Assembly (NCBI GenBank): GCA_022823225.1
Contig: JAJDXM010000061.1
Coordinates: 1-53,256 of the forward strand
Length of the DNA stretch: 53,256 nucleotides
DNA from: Gemmatimonadota bacterium
Lineage (GTDB): Bacteria > Gemmatimonadota > Gemmatimonadetes > Longimicrobiales > Gaopeijiaceae
Direction of reading: 5' to 3'
The notes under the pieces were generated by a model that was not told where the DNA came from, did no database searches, and was given only the letters and a program-made list of their open reading frames with translations. Made by a program: the position numbers and the translations under genes. Of the stretch, positions 11,209-19,610 are shown piece after piece (positions within the stretch are counted from its first letter, which is position 1; each line of letters begins with the position of its first letter).

Positions 11209-12713
11209 GTGCTTTCCTGTTGCAGATCGGCGCCACGAAGCTGGCGCTCTCGATTGTGCTGGCCGGGATCGTCTGGGTGGTCCAGCGTCGCGTGAACCGG
11301 CCGGCGACCGTCCACGCCCTGTGGCTGCTGGTGCTCGGCGTGCTGCTGGTTCCTGCGGTGGTGCCGCTTCGCGTCCTGCCGGGAGAGGTGGCGGGAGAGG
11401 TCGTGGCGCCGTCCAGTGCCGTCCCGATGGTCGTCGAAAACGCACGTTTGGGCGCACACGGCACGCCTGCCCGGGGTTGGCTCCGGGAGAGCGGGAGGCC
11501 GTTGGTCGCAATCGTCTGGCTCCTGGGCTCGGCGGGATTCTTCGGGTGGACCCTGGTGCGGACGGTGCGCTTTCAGCGAACGCTCAACCGGGCCGCCCGC
11601 CCGGCTCCGACGCTGCAGCGGCAAGCGGCAGGGATTGCCGACACCCTTGGCCTGCCGCGAGTGCCGCGCGTCTACACCACGACTGCTCGTCTGCGCCCAA
11701 TGGTGTGGTGGACGGGTGGCAGCGTCCGGGTCCTGATCCCGTCGGTGTTCGTGGACGAGCTCGATGAGACGGCGCTTCGCGCGGTTCTCGCGCACGAACT
11801 GGCCCACGTCCGGCGCCGGGACTACCTCGTGCGCGTCGTGGAGTGGCTGGTTTGCTCGGTCTTCTGGTGGAACCCGGTCGTCTGGTGGGCCCGGCGCGAG
11901 CTCCGGTCGGCGGAGGAGTCCTGTTGCGATATCCTGGCGGTCTGCGGCATGAGGTCGACCCGCGACCGGTACGCCGGATCCCTTCTCCGCGTGGTGGAGG
12001 TGATGTCCGCCGCGCCGGTTCAGCGGACACCGGCGCTGGCGAGTGCCGCAGACGTCGGCCGCGACATGAGGCAGCTGGAGAAGAGGCTGAAGACGGTTCT
12101 GAGGGAGGCTCCCGATTCGGACGTGGCCGGATGGCTTCGCGCAGTCGGGAAGGCGGCGCTTGTGGGTGGCATGTGCATGGGCATCGTCTATTGCGATACC
12201 GTCGAGCGGGCGGAAGGCCCCGGGACCGCGCAGCAGCCAACCGGCGTTGCCACTGACACGAATCCCGACACGCAAGCCCGCGGGCCCGATTCGTTCCTGC
12301 TCGCTCCGGACACGCTGAGGAACTGGATCGTCATATGGTCCGAAGGGAGTTTCGACCGTGGTCCCGGCCCGGCTGCCATGGCTGCCGACCCGATCACCAA
12401 CTGTTGGCTGGATGCCGAGGCCTGGAATGAGGGGGAGCGGCCGGTGTGGGATTGCCTGTTGTTGGCTGAAGGCGACAGCGCAGTTCTCACGGAAGTGCCG
12501 GTGACCTCCGTCACGGCCAGCGACAGCGTGTGGTTGCGGGGAATGCTCGGGCCCCTGGGTCGATCCCGCTATTCGATCGATTACGGCGCGACCCCAGCCG
12601 ACATCGTGTGGATTCGGGGAGTGCTTCGGGACCTCGATGGTTATGGGGGCAGCATTCGAATCCTGGAGCCGTCGTTGGTACGTAGGCCGGCGCTTCCGAT
12701 CATAAGGCGGTAG
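11205..12713 (+). CDS. M56-family (BlaR1-like) membrane metalloprotease sensor (locus 1)
   Basis: A 502-residue membrane protein of the BlaR1/MecR1 type. Helices near residues 12-27, 38-53 and 101-118 precede the zinc protease motif HELAH (His197, Glu198, His201) and downstream acidic segment ELRSAEESCCD. A further helix near residue 320 leads to a C-terminal extracytoplasmic domain of about 170 residues, rich in Trp, Asp and Cys, that is not a penicillin-binding domain and is not recognised. The sensed ligand is therefore unknown. The start is ATG 11205 with GGAGG at 11193-11197, overlapping blaI by 4 bases. The propeller lipoprotein follows 2 bases after its stop. Confidence 0.88.
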   Translation: MSAFLLQIGATKLALSIVLAGIVWVVQRRVNRPATVHALWLLVLGVLLVPAVVPLRVLPGEVAGEVVAPSSAVPMVVENARLGAHGTPARGWLRESGRPLVAIVWLLGSAGFFGWTLVRTVRFQRTLNRAARPAPTLQRQAAGIADTLGLPRVPRVYTTTARLRPMVWWTGGSVRVLIPSVFVDELDETALRAVLAHELAHVRRRDYLVRVVEWLVCSVFWWNPVVWWARRELRSAEESCCDILAVCGMRSTRDRYAGSLLRVVEVMSAAPVQRTPALASAADVGRDMRQLEKRLKTVLREAPDSDVAGWLRAVGKAALVGGMCMGIVYCDTVERAEGPGTAQQPTGVATDTNPDTQARGPDSFLLAPDTLRNWIVIWSEGSFDRGPGPAAMAADPITNCWLDAEAWNEGERPVWDCLLLAEGDSAVLTEVPVTSVTASDSVWLRGMLGPLGRSRYSIDYGATPADIVWIRGVLRDLDGYGGSIRILEPSLVRRPALPIIRR

Positions 12714-12715
12714 TG

Positions 12716-14008
12716 ATGAGCAGGATTGTTCTGGTGAGGCGCGGGACTGCCACTCTCCTGCTGGCCGTGCTTCCCGCCATTTCCTGTTCGCAGGGGTCGG
12801 AGTCAGGCACGCACGACCCCGACGCCGCCGGAACCCGCAACGACTCCGCGTCCGCCCAGCTCCCCCCATCATCCGACACCATCTGGCAAATCGAACCGGA
12901 ACCGGCCCTGGTCCTCGGCCAGTTCGAGGAGCAGATGGAGCAGCAGTTCTACCAGATTCGCGGCGCCGTTCGCCTCTCAACCGGCGTGGTCGTGGTGCTG
13001 GACGGTGCGTCCCGGGAACTGCGCGCGTTCTCGTCCGACGGAGCGCATCTGTGGACCGCGGGCGGCCCCGGGGACGGCCCCGGTGAGTTGCGCTTTCCCG
13101 AACACCTCGAGAGGCTTCCCGGCGACATCCTGCAGGTGCAGGCCGGGGTTGCCAGGATTCGCTACGGTGCCGACGGCAGTGTCGTTGCCCACGAGCAGTT
13201 GGCGGTGGCCGACCTGTTGGAATTCGGCCAGTACTACGCCTGGGAGTGCCCCCTCCCCTCTTTCGTCGGCGACCATGTGCTCGCGTGCTCAGGCAGTGGT
13301 CTTGATGCCATGCAGTTTCCCCGCGAGGCCGGACCGTGGCGAGGCGAGGCCGAACTGGCTCTGCTGCCGTGGGGTCTGGACTCGATCGCCGCTCTGGGGA
13401 CGTTCCTGGTGGAGGAGGCCTGGGCGCTTCGTCCCGAGCAACCGCTGGGCATTCCCGAGGGAATCGCTGTAACGGGCGGGTCGGGGTTGGGACTTGCACT
13501 CCCGCCAATGTCCCGCAAGGGGTTTTTCGCAATGGGCGGATGGCCGCGGAAGCTGGCGGTGGCGGACAGCTGGGGGGATTTTGTGCACGCATTCGACCTG
13601 GCGGCGGATGGCGCGCTCCCCGGGGTGACCATCCCCATCCGGAATGTCCGGCGACCTCCCACCACGGACGAACTTGCGGCGGCCTGGGAAGCCGCATCCG
13701 ATCGGGGAATGAGCCGGAATTCACCCGCGTACCTTCGGGAGCACCTTCCGGCGCCCGACTCGATCCCCAACGTCGACGACCTCCTGGTCGATGACGAGGG
13801 CATGGTGTGGGTCGGGTCGTATCGGGCCGATCCTTCTGCACCGCGACTGTACCATGTCTATGACGCTGAAGGTCGGTTTATGGCACGGGTCGCGATACCG
13901 GCGGACCTGGACGTGCTGGAAATCGGGGCCGGGCATGTGCTCGGGACCACCCGTGACGAGTTGGATGTCGAGCGGGTCGTGCTGCTGGAGCTGACTCGAG
14001 GGGGGTGA
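12716..14008 (+). CDS. 6-bladed beta-propeller lipoprotein (BlaI/M56 locus 1)
   Basis: A 430-residue predicted lipoprotein: a signal peptide ends in LPAISC. The rest has blade-like repeats such as VVVLDGASRELRAFSSDGAH and the motif GGPGDGPGELRFP that recurs in every propeller protein of this window. Such NHL/6-bladed propellers are abundant in Gemmatimonadota and Bacteroidota and usually bind proteins or sugars at the cell surface; no enzyme motif is seen. The gene starts 2 bases after the M56 stop (ATG 12716; GTG 12713 overlaps that stop), so it belongs to the BlaI/M56 operon and could be its sensing partner. Confidence 0.8.
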   Translation: MSRIVLVRRGTATLLLAVLPAISCSQGSESGTHDPDAAGTRNDSASAQLPPSSDTIWQIEPEPALVLGQFEEQMEQQFYQIRGAVRLSTGVVVVLDGASRELRAFSSDGAHLWTAGGPGDGPGELRFPEHLERLPGDILQVQAGVARIRYGADGSVVAHEQLAVADLLEFGQYYAWECPLPSFVGDHVLACSGSGLDAMQFPREAGPWRGEAELALLPWGLDSIAALGTFLVEEAWALRPEQPLGIPEGIAVTGGSGLGLALPPMSRKGFFAMGGWPRKLAVADSWGDFVHAFDLAADGALPGVTIPIRNVRRPPTTDELAAAWEAASDRGMSRNSPAYLREHLPAPDSIPNVDDLLVDDEGMVWVGSYRADPSAPRLYHVYDAEGRFMARVAIPADLDVLEIGAGHVLGTTRDELDVERVVLLELTRGG

Positions 14009-14035
14009 TCGGCGCCGGCCTAGAGCCGTCAAGAA

Positions 14036-14076
14036 ATGTAAACGCCACATGACATTGTGTCGTGTTTGCTTTACAT
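14036..14076. repeat. Imperfect palindrome, copy B
   Basis: The outer arms ATGTAAA (14036-14042) and TTTACAT (14070-14076) are perfect inverted repeats, with further pairing inside around CACATGACA. Read in reverse complement it aligns base for base with copy A at 9001-9039, sharing GTAAAGCAAAC, TGTCATGT and TTTACAT. It sits 28 bases after the propeller-gene stop in a 165-base gap ahead of the EVE-domain gene. Confidence 0.65.
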
Positions 14077-14173
14077 TCAGGCTCGCCGCGCGGATTTGGT
14101 ACGATGTTGCGGACAACCGGTGATTCCTGTCGCTTATCTTCGGAAGACCCCCCATCACTCTCCGGAGACCCCC

Positions 14174-14650
14174 ATGGCCCGCCAGTACTGGCTCATGAAG
14201 AGCGAGCCCTACGTCTACTCGATCGACGACCTGCAGCGCGACGGCACCACCTACTGGGACGGCGTCCGCAACTATGCCGCCCGCAACATCATGCGCGACA
14301 GGATGCGGATCGGCGACCGCGTCCTCTACTACCACTCGAACGCGAAGCCGCCGGGTGTCGCCGGCATCGCCGAGGTGTGCCGCGAGTCCTACCCCGACCA
14401 CACGCAGTTCGACCCGTCGAGCAAGTACCACGACCCCAAGGCCACCGACGAGAACCCCCGCTGGTTCATGGTCGACGTCCGCTTCGTGGAGAAGTTCGAG
14501 CGCGAGGTGTCGCTGCCGGAGATCCGGGCGACGCCGGAGCTGGCCGAGATGGTCCTGGTGAACCGCAGCCGGCTTTCGGTACAGCCGGTGACGCAGGCGG
14601 AGTACGATCGCATCGTCGGCATGGCCGCTGCGGCGTCTGAGGAGGGGTAG
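14174..14650 (+). CDS. EVE-domain (PUA-like) protein
   Basis: A 158-residue single-domain protein. It starts ARQYWLMKSEPYVYSIDDLQ and contains WDGVRNYAARNIMR, GDRVLYYHSNAKPPGV and the late segment EMVLVNRSRLSVQPVT, all typical of the EVE domain (formerly DUF55). The fold is related to PUA and YTH domains that bind modified bases in RNA or DNA; the cellular role in bacteria is not settled. Length fits the family. GGAGA at 14163-14167 supports the ATG. The dehydrogenase gene begins 5 bases after its stop. Confidence 0.92.
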   Translation: MARQYWLMKSEPYVYSIDDLQRDGTTYWDGVRNYAARNIMRDRMRIGDRVLYYHSNAKPPGVAGIAEVCRESYPDHTQFDPSSKYHDPKATDENPRWFMVDVRFVEKFEREVSLPEIRATPELAEMVLVNRSRLSVQPVTQAEYDRIVGMAAAASEEG

Positions 14651-14654
14651 GAGA

Positions 14655-16115
14655 ATGACGACCGCCCCACGCATCCACGCCGGCAACTACATAGCCGGTG
14701 AGTGGTCACGAGACGAAGCCTGCGAGATGCTTCCCGTCACCGACCCGGCGACCGGAGAGGCGCTTGGGCAAGTGCCCGTCTCGGGCCCCGCCGACGTCGA
14801 CCGCGCCGTCACGGCCGCGCACGCCGCCTTCCCCGCCTGGCGCCGCACCCCGGTGCCTGAGCGCGCCCGCGTCCTCTTCCGCCTCAAAGCGCTCCTCGAC
14901 GAGCACCACGACGACCTCGCGGCGAGCCTCTCGCGCGAACACGGCAAGAACGTCGCGGAGACGTGGGGCGAGGTGCAGCGCGGCATCGAGAACGTGGAGC
15001 ACGCGGCCGGGATGCCCACCCTGATGATGGGCGACACCTTGGAGGACATCGCGCGCGGCGTGGACTGCGAGACGGTGCGGCAGCCCGTCGGGGTCTTTGC
15101 TGTCGTCACCCCGTACAACTTCCCCGTGATGATCCCGCTCTGGTTCTGGCCGTACGCGGTGGCCGCGGGCAACACGGTGGTCCTCAAGCCGAGCGAGCAG
15201 GATCCGCTCACGCACCAGCGCGTGGTCGAGCTGGCGGTGCGGGCGGGGCTCCCCCCGGGCGTGCTGAACGTGGTGCACGGCCGCAAGGGGGCCGTGGAGG
15301 CGCTGATCGACCACCCGGACGTGGCGGGCGTGTCCTTCGTGGGGTCGAGCGCCGTGGCGAAGAGCCTGTATGCGCGAGCGGGGGCGGCGGGGAAGCGGGT
15401 GCAGGCGCTCGGCGGCGCGAAGAACCACATGATCGTGCTGCCGGACGCCGATCCCGGGATGGTGGCCGATGCGGTGGTCGGGTCCGTTTTCGGGTCCGCG
15501 GGGCAGCGCTGCCTGGCGGGGTCGGTGGTGGTGGGGGTGGGGGACGTGTACGAGCCGGTGCGCGACGGGATCCTCGACGGGGCGGCGTCGCTCACGATCG
15601 GGCGGGGACTCGACGAGGGCGTGGACATGGGGCCCGTGATCTCGGGGGCCCACAGGGACCGCGTGAACGGGTTCATCGACGAGGGCGAGCGCGACGGGGC
15701 GCGGCTGGTGATGGATGGGCGCCGAGTGCGTGTGCCTGGGTACCCGCACGGCCATTGGGTCGGCCCCACCGTCTTCGAGGACGTGACGCCCGCGATGCCG
15801 ATCGGCCGTGAAGAGGTGTTCGGCCCGGTGGCCGGGCTGGCCCGGGCGCCCAGTCTGGAGGCCGCTCTCGACCTGCTCGCGAAGAGCCCCTACGGCAACG
15901 CCGCGTCGATCTTCACGAACTCGGGCCGCGCCGCGCGCGAGTTCCGCTACCGCGCGGAGATCTCGATGATGGGCGTCAACATCGGGGTGGCCGCGCCGAT
16001 GGCCTTCTTTCCGTTCGGGGGAACGCGGAACTCGTTTTACGGGGACCTGAAGGCGCAGGGGAGGGACGCGGTGTCGTTCTTCACGGACCAGAGGGTGGTG
16101 ATTTCGAGGTGGTGA
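14655..16115 (+). CDS. mmsA: CoA-acylating methylmalonate-semialdehyde dehydrogenase
   Basis: Oxidises methylmalonate or malonate semialdehyde to propionyl- or acetyl-CoA with NAD and CoA. The 486 residues match the MmsA/IolA family. Visible marks are TPYNFPVMIPLWFWPYAVAA, the cofactor region LKPSEQDPLTHQR, the family-typical ALGGAKNHMIVLPDAD, and the catalytic cysteine in GSAGQRCLAG. It ends in FPFGGTRNSFYGDLKAQG, also typical. The pathway is catabolism of valine, beta-alanine, thymine/uracil or inositol. An AGXT2-like aminotransferase (18080-19393) that could supply the semialdehyde lies nearby, which favours beta-amino acid breakdown. Confidence 0.93.
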   Translation: MTTAPRIHAGNYIAGEWSRDEACEMLPVTDPATGEALGQVPVSGPADVDRAVTAAHAAFPAWRRTPVPERARVLFRLKALLDEHHDDLAASLSREHGKNVAETWGEVQRGIENVEHAAGMPTLMMGDTLEDIARGVDCETVRQPVGVFAVVTPYNFPVMIPLWFWPYAVAAGNTVVLKPSEQDPLTHQRVVELAVRAGLPPGVLNVVHGRKGAVEALIDHPDVAGVSFVGSSAVAKSLYARAGAAGKRVQALGGAKNHMIVLPDADPGMVADAVVGSVFGSAGQRCLAGSVVVGVGDVYEPVRDGILDGAASLTIGRGLDEGVDMGPVISGAHRDRVNGFIDEGERDGARLVMDGRRVRVPGYPHGHWVGPTVFEDVTPAMPIGREEVFGPVAGLARAPSLEAALDLLAKSPYGNAASIFTNSGRAAREFRYRAEISMMGVNIGVAAPMAFFPFGGTRNSFYGDLKAQGRDAVSFFTDQRVVISRW

Positions 16116-16305
16116 GGGTGGGTGCGGGATTGCGTCAGGGTGCTTCGCCCGGATGAGAAGCCGCGTCCGCCAGAGGGCCGGAACACGCCGTCCGCGATCC
16201 GGTCTTCCTCGCCGATAGCGGGACGACGGATTCGGGTGTCACCCAGCGGCAAGGATGCGCGAATCGTGGAGTCCGCGCTATACTCGCGTGCATCCTGCCC
16301 GCCGG

Positions 16306-16353
16306 ACGCCTCGCCGCGCTCGGTGCGACGCGGGGACTATCCACGGACTGCTG
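16306..16353 (+). repeat. Dispersed repeat, tail copy
   Basis: The stretch beginning CGCCTCGCCG and ending TATCCACGGACTGCTGA matches the right-hand part of the repeats at 38465-38634 and 43423-43470. The gap 16116-16355 also has a TATACT (16279-16284) and inverted AGGATGC / GCATCCT arms, but no clear promoter. The repeat ends directly before the ATG at 16356. Confidence 0.55.
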
Positions 16354-16355
16354 AA

Positions 16356-16685
16356 ATGAAACGCGAGAAGGCTTGGCCAAGGCCATGGACCCCTCGGCCG
16401 CGCTTCGACGGGTTTGTCCTGGCTGCGGCCGTGGCCGCCATTCCGGGAATGGTCGTCTTGGTGGCCTATGCCAATCGACCGTCGCCGCTTCACTTGATTC
16501 CGGTCGTCGCGGGCCTGGTGCCGTTGACGGCGCGGACCTGGGACACCGCGTTCATGACCCGTACTCTTTCCGCCGGGCTGTTTGGTGTATTCGTGCTCCT
16601 GGGTGCCGCGTCGGGGGGTGGCTTGCTGTTCGTGCCCTCGGCAGGGCTTGCGGTTGCGGGAGCGATCGCCGCGACACGCCGCTGA
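16356..16685 (+). CDS. Small membrane protein of unknown function
   Basis: A 109-residue product. Residues 1-19 are basic and Trp/Pro-rich (MKREKAWPRPWTPRPRF). Three or four hydrophobic segments follow (near 20-40, 46-60, 70-85 and 88-105), so it is probably an inner membrane protein. No family is recognised. The frame is open further upstream, but that part has no ribosome site and crosses the repeat; ATG 16356 begins just after it. It converges on the propeller gene at 16746, with a hairpin between. Confidence 0.5.
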   Translation: MKREKAWPRPWTPRPRFDGFVLAAAVAAIPGMVVLVAYANRPSPLHLIPVVAGLVPLTARTWDTAFMTRTLSAGLFGVFVLLGAASGGGLLFVPSAGLAVAGAIAATRR

Positions 16686-16724
16686 CTCCAGGCCTTGCGA
16701 TCGGGATTCGATCGAGCGGTTGGT

Positions 16725-16742
16725 CCGGGGTCATCGCCCCGG
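16725..16742. terminator. Hairpin between convergent genes
   Basis: CCGGGG (16725-16730) pairs perfectly with CCCCGG (16737-16742) around a 6-base loop. It lies between two converging stop codons (16685 and 16746). No T-run follows, so this is a candidate only. Confidence 0.35.
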
Positions 16743-16745
16743 CGG

Positions 16746-17972
16746 TCAGCCCGCCTCCCGGTCCAACGCCCACACCTGCACGTATTCTATGCCGAGCTCG
16801 TCTCTGGACCGACCGAGAATGTAATCCTGGCCGATCTCGAAGATGCGAAGTCCGGCAGGGGTTTCCACCAGTCCCCGTACCCGACCCTCCTGGTCGAAGA
16901 CGGTCCACACCGAACTCTGGCGCTCCTGTACCCAGAGATCGCCGCGCCGGTCCGACAGAATGCCGGAGAAGGCGGGATAGGAATCGACCAGAGGCATGTC
17001 CCTCACCGCCCTGAGCGATTCGGCGCGCCTCTCGGGGGGCTGGTCGGCGTACCGCTGCTCGTAGTATGAGATCTGGTCGGCCTGGGTCGGGCGCTCCAGC
17101 TCGCCGTCGCGGCGGACAATTCTGACGAGTGTGCCGTCCGCGGCGAAGGCCTTGATCTCGTAGGTGGCCTGATCGCCGATCGCCACGAGTTCTCCCCAGG
17201 CGGCTCCCTCCGTGTCGCGTGAGAATGGGTGACCCCTGAGGCTGTTTCCGTCTGGCGCGAAGGTGACCCACATCTCCACGGAGGGGAATTCGCCGAGCGA
17301 GGCCTCCAGCTTTCCGTCCGGGCCCAGGATCCTCCATTCCACGTCCTGGCGCAGCAGTCCCGAGGTTCCGGTCATGAACGCGTCGACTCCCCCGGTGCCG
17401 CTGAAGACGGTTCTTCCGCCCGGCAGGAAATCGACAAAGGCAACGGCGTCGCCTGTTTCGAGGGCCATGTCGCGACCGTAGCTGCCGTCGCCGGCGAAGA
17501 TCGACAATCGCGCCCCCCGGTAGTTCGGAGCGGCGATCGAGTCGCCGGGCCAGAGCCCGACGTCGAGCGGGGCGCCGTAGGCAAACTCCCCGGGGCCCTC
17601 GCCCCGGCCTCCCAGGGTGGCCCAGTGCGAACCATCGGCGCTGAAGATCCTGAGTTCGCTGCTTCCGGAGTTGGCGATCACGATCCGGCCGTCCGGGAGC
17701 CGGGTGGCGTCGAAAACCGAGTAGAGCTGGTCGGCTCCGCCGCTGTTGACGGAACCGATGGCAAGCGACGGCTGCCCCGCGATCTCCCAGGGCAGCCGCG
17801 AGTCGGGCGGAGGGCGCTCGTTGTCCACGATGATGACTCCGGCGCTGTCCTCGACGACCGCGCCGAAGCCGTATGGGCTGTCATCGCCGGGGCCTTCGCA
17901 CGCGGCCGGGAGAGCCGGGAGAATCGCCAGGAGGAACATGGCCTTCCATGGCCGGGGGGGTGGGTTCTTCAT
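16746..17972 (-). CDS. 6-bladed beta-propeller lipoprotein
   Basis: A 408-residue predicted lipoprotein. The signal peptide ends LPALPAAC. The mature protein begins with the paralogue-typical VEDSAGVIIVDNERP, then has repeating blades such as RLPDGRIVIANSGSSELRIF and the recurring motif GGRGEGPGEF. The end (IFEIGQDYILGRSRDELGIE) matches the C-termini of the other propellers here. Likely function is binding at the cell surface; no catalytic residues can be named. ATG 17972 is preferred over the longer frame because AGGAGG lies 9 bases upstream and the signal peptide starts there. It is transcribed divergently from the aminotransferase gene and has no M56 neighbour. Confidence 0.8.
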   Translation of the reverse strand: MKNPPPRPWKAMFLLAILPALPAACEGPGDDSPYGFGAVVEDSAGVIIVDNERPPPDSRLPWEIAGQPSLAIGSVNSGGADQLYSVFDATRLPDGRIVIANSGSSELRIFSADGSHWATLGGRGEGPGEFAYGAPLDVGLWPGDSIAAPNYRGARLSIFAGDGSYGRDMALETGDAVAFVDFLPGGRTVFSGTGGVDAFMTGTSGLLRQDVEWRILGPDGKLEASLGEFPSVEMWVTFAPDGNSLRGHPFSRDTEGAAWGELVAIGDQATYEIKAFAADGTLVRIVRRDGELERPTQADQISYYEQRYADQPPERRAESLRAVRDMPLVDSYPAFSGILSDRRGDLWVQERQSSVWTVFDQEGRVRGLVETPAGLRIFEIGQDYILGRSRDELGIEYVQVWALDREAG

Positions 17973-18079
17973 TGACCGGCCTCCTGTCGCTTCGCTGGCG
18001 GTCCCGACGCTTGCGGCGGCATCTCGCCTGCCGGAAGTTAATTCAGGAGAGACCGAACCTCCAACATGGACCAAGCGAG

Positions 18080-19393
18080 ATGCGAACAACGGCCAGCCTC
18101 GGCGCGGACATCTTCGCCGAGCAGCAGAAACACATATTCCAGTGCGTGAAACCCCTCTACCACGAGCCGCTGGCGATCGCCGAGGGCTCCGGGTGCTGGG
18201 TGAGGGACTACGACGGGCGCGAATACCTCGACGCCTTCGCCGGCATCCTCACGACCTCGCTGGGCCACTGCCACCCGGCGGTGGTCTCGGCCGTTCAGGA
18301 GCAGGCCGCCCGGGTCGGCCACCTTTCCACCCTCTACGTCAACGACCGCCAGGTCGAAGCGGCCCGCGCGCTGGCCACCATCTCGCCCGGCGACCTTTCC
18401 CGCACCTTCTTCCTGAACAGCGGCACGGAGGCGATCGAGACCGCCCTCGCGGCGGCGCGCCTCCACACGGGCCGCACCGAGATCATCGCGCTGCGGCAGG
18501 CGTACCACGGCCGCACCAGCATGGCGTCGGCCATCACCGCGCACGCCGAATGGCGCGTGCTCCCCGCGACGGTGAGCGGGATCACGCATGCGCTCTCGCC
18601 CTACCCCTACCGCGCCCCGTTCGGCGCCGTCTCCGACGAGGAGCTGGTCGAGATCTACGCGCGCGACCTGATCGAGGTCATCGAGACCACCACCAACGGC
18701 CGCCCGGCAGCCTTCATCGCCGAGACGATCCAGGGGGTGGGCGGCTACATCGTGCCGCCGCGCGGGTACTTCCAGCGGATGGCCGAGATCATCCGGTCCT
18801 GCGGGGGCGTCTTCATCTGCGACGAGGTGCAGGCCGGGTTCGGGCGCACCGGCGGGAGGTGGTTCGGGATCGAGCACTGGGACGTGGTGCCCGACATCAT
18901 GGTCATGGCGAAGGGGATCGCGGGCGGGATGCCCGTGGCCGCGACGATCACCACCGACGAGATCGCCGGGAACTGGCGCGGCAAGACCATCTCGACCTTC
19001 GGCGGCAACCCGGTCTGCATGGCGGCGATGATCGCGACCCTCGACACCATGCGGGCGGAGGACGTCCCGGCGCGGGCGCTTGAACGCGGCGCGCAGCTCC
19101 GGCGCGGCCTCGAAGCCCTCCAGCGGGCCCACCCCTGGATCGGCGACGTGCGCGGGATGGGCCTCATGCAGGCGCTCGAGCTGGTCGAGGATCCGGCCAC
19201 GAAGGAGCCCGCACCCCACCTGTCCGGCGCGCTGCTCAACGCGGCCAAGGACGAGGGGCTGCTGATCGGGATCGGCGGGCTGCACGGCCATGTGATCCGG
19301 ATCGGGCCGTCGCTGCTGATCACGGAGGGCGAGGTGGCGGAGGCGGTGGCGCGGCTGGGCCGGGCCTGCGCCGCGGTCGAGGCGAAGGGGTGA
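18080..19393 (+). CDS. Class III PLP-dependent aminotransferase (AGXT2-like)
   Basis: A 437-residue fold-type I aminotransferase. Marks include LTTSLGHCHPAVVSAVQEQA, FFLNSGTEAIETALAAARLH (phosphate binding), YHGRTSMASA, FICDEVQAGFGRTGGRWFG (cofactor aspartate), the PLP lysine in MVMAKGIAGGMPVAA, and TFGGNPVCMAA. It most resembles alanine-glyoxylate aminotransferase 2 / beta-aminoisobutyrate aminotransferases, but 4-aminobutyrate aminotransferase is a possible alternative. With mmsA upstream it would complete beta-alanine or beta-aminoisobutyrate breakdown (amine to semialdehyde to acyl-CoA). ATG 18080 has only a weak ribosome site (GCGAG just before it). A small membrane protein and a sodium symporter follow on the same strand. 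Confidence 0.87.
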   Translation: MRTTASLGADIFAEQQKHIFQCVKPLYHEPLAIAEGSGCWVRDYDGREYLDAFAGILTTSLGHCHPAVVSAVQEQAARVGHLSTLYVNDRQVEAARALATISPGDLSRTFFLNSGTEAIETALAAARLHTGRTEIIALRQAYHGRTSMASAITAHAEWRVLPATVSGITHALSPYPYRAPFGAVSDEELVEIYARDLIEVIETTTNGRPAAFIAETIQGVGGYIVPPRGYFQRMAEIIRSCGGVFICDEVQAGFGRTGGRWFGIEHWDVVPDIMVMAKGIAGGMPVAATITTDEIAGNWRGKTISTFGGNPVCMAAMIATLDTMRAEDVPARALERGAQLRRGLEALQRAHPWIGDVRGMGLMQALELVEDPATKEPAPHLSGALLNAAKDEGLLIGIGGLHGHVIRIGPSLLITEGEVAEAVARLGRACAAVEAKG

Positions 19394-19451
19394 CCGGGCG
19401 CGCTCCGGGAACCGGGCGGCCTGGGAGGTGGTGGCCGGCCGGGAGGCGCGC

Positions 19452-19610
19452 ATGATCGCCGGACTCCCCCTGGGCACCTGGGTGCTGATGGTGGTGTCCG
19501 TCGTGCCGGGACTGGTGCTTGTGGCGATGGCCTACCGGGCGCACCGGGGCGATGTGGGCGACCCGCCCCCAGACCGCCGTCACCACTCGCGGAGCACGGA
19601 TGATGCCTGA
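19452..19610 (+). CDS. Small single-span membrane protein preceding a symporter
   Basis: A 52-residue peptide: one hydrophobic helix (about residues 7-28, LGTWVLMVVSVVPGLVLVAM) followed by a charged tail (RAHRGDVGDPPPDRRHHSR). GGGAGG at 19441-19446 stands 5 bases before the ATG, and the stop overlaps the symporter start by 11 bases, so translation is coupled. This size and place match the small accessory proteins found ahead of sodium:solute symporters; assignment to that role is by context. Confidence 0.65.
   Translation: MIAGLPLGTWVLMVVSVVPGLVLVAMAYRAHRGDVGDPPPDRRHHSRSTDDA

Noticed and set aside
10837-12713. Beta-lactam resistance locus (blaI-blaR1)
   Set aside because: The M56 protein has no penicillin-binding domain and no beta-lactamase or PBP2a gene is nearby.
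11031-13841. Long open frame antisense to the BlaI/M56/propeller operon (936 codons)
   Set aside because: Low-complexity Arg/Pro-rich translation, no family, and three clear genes on the other strand.
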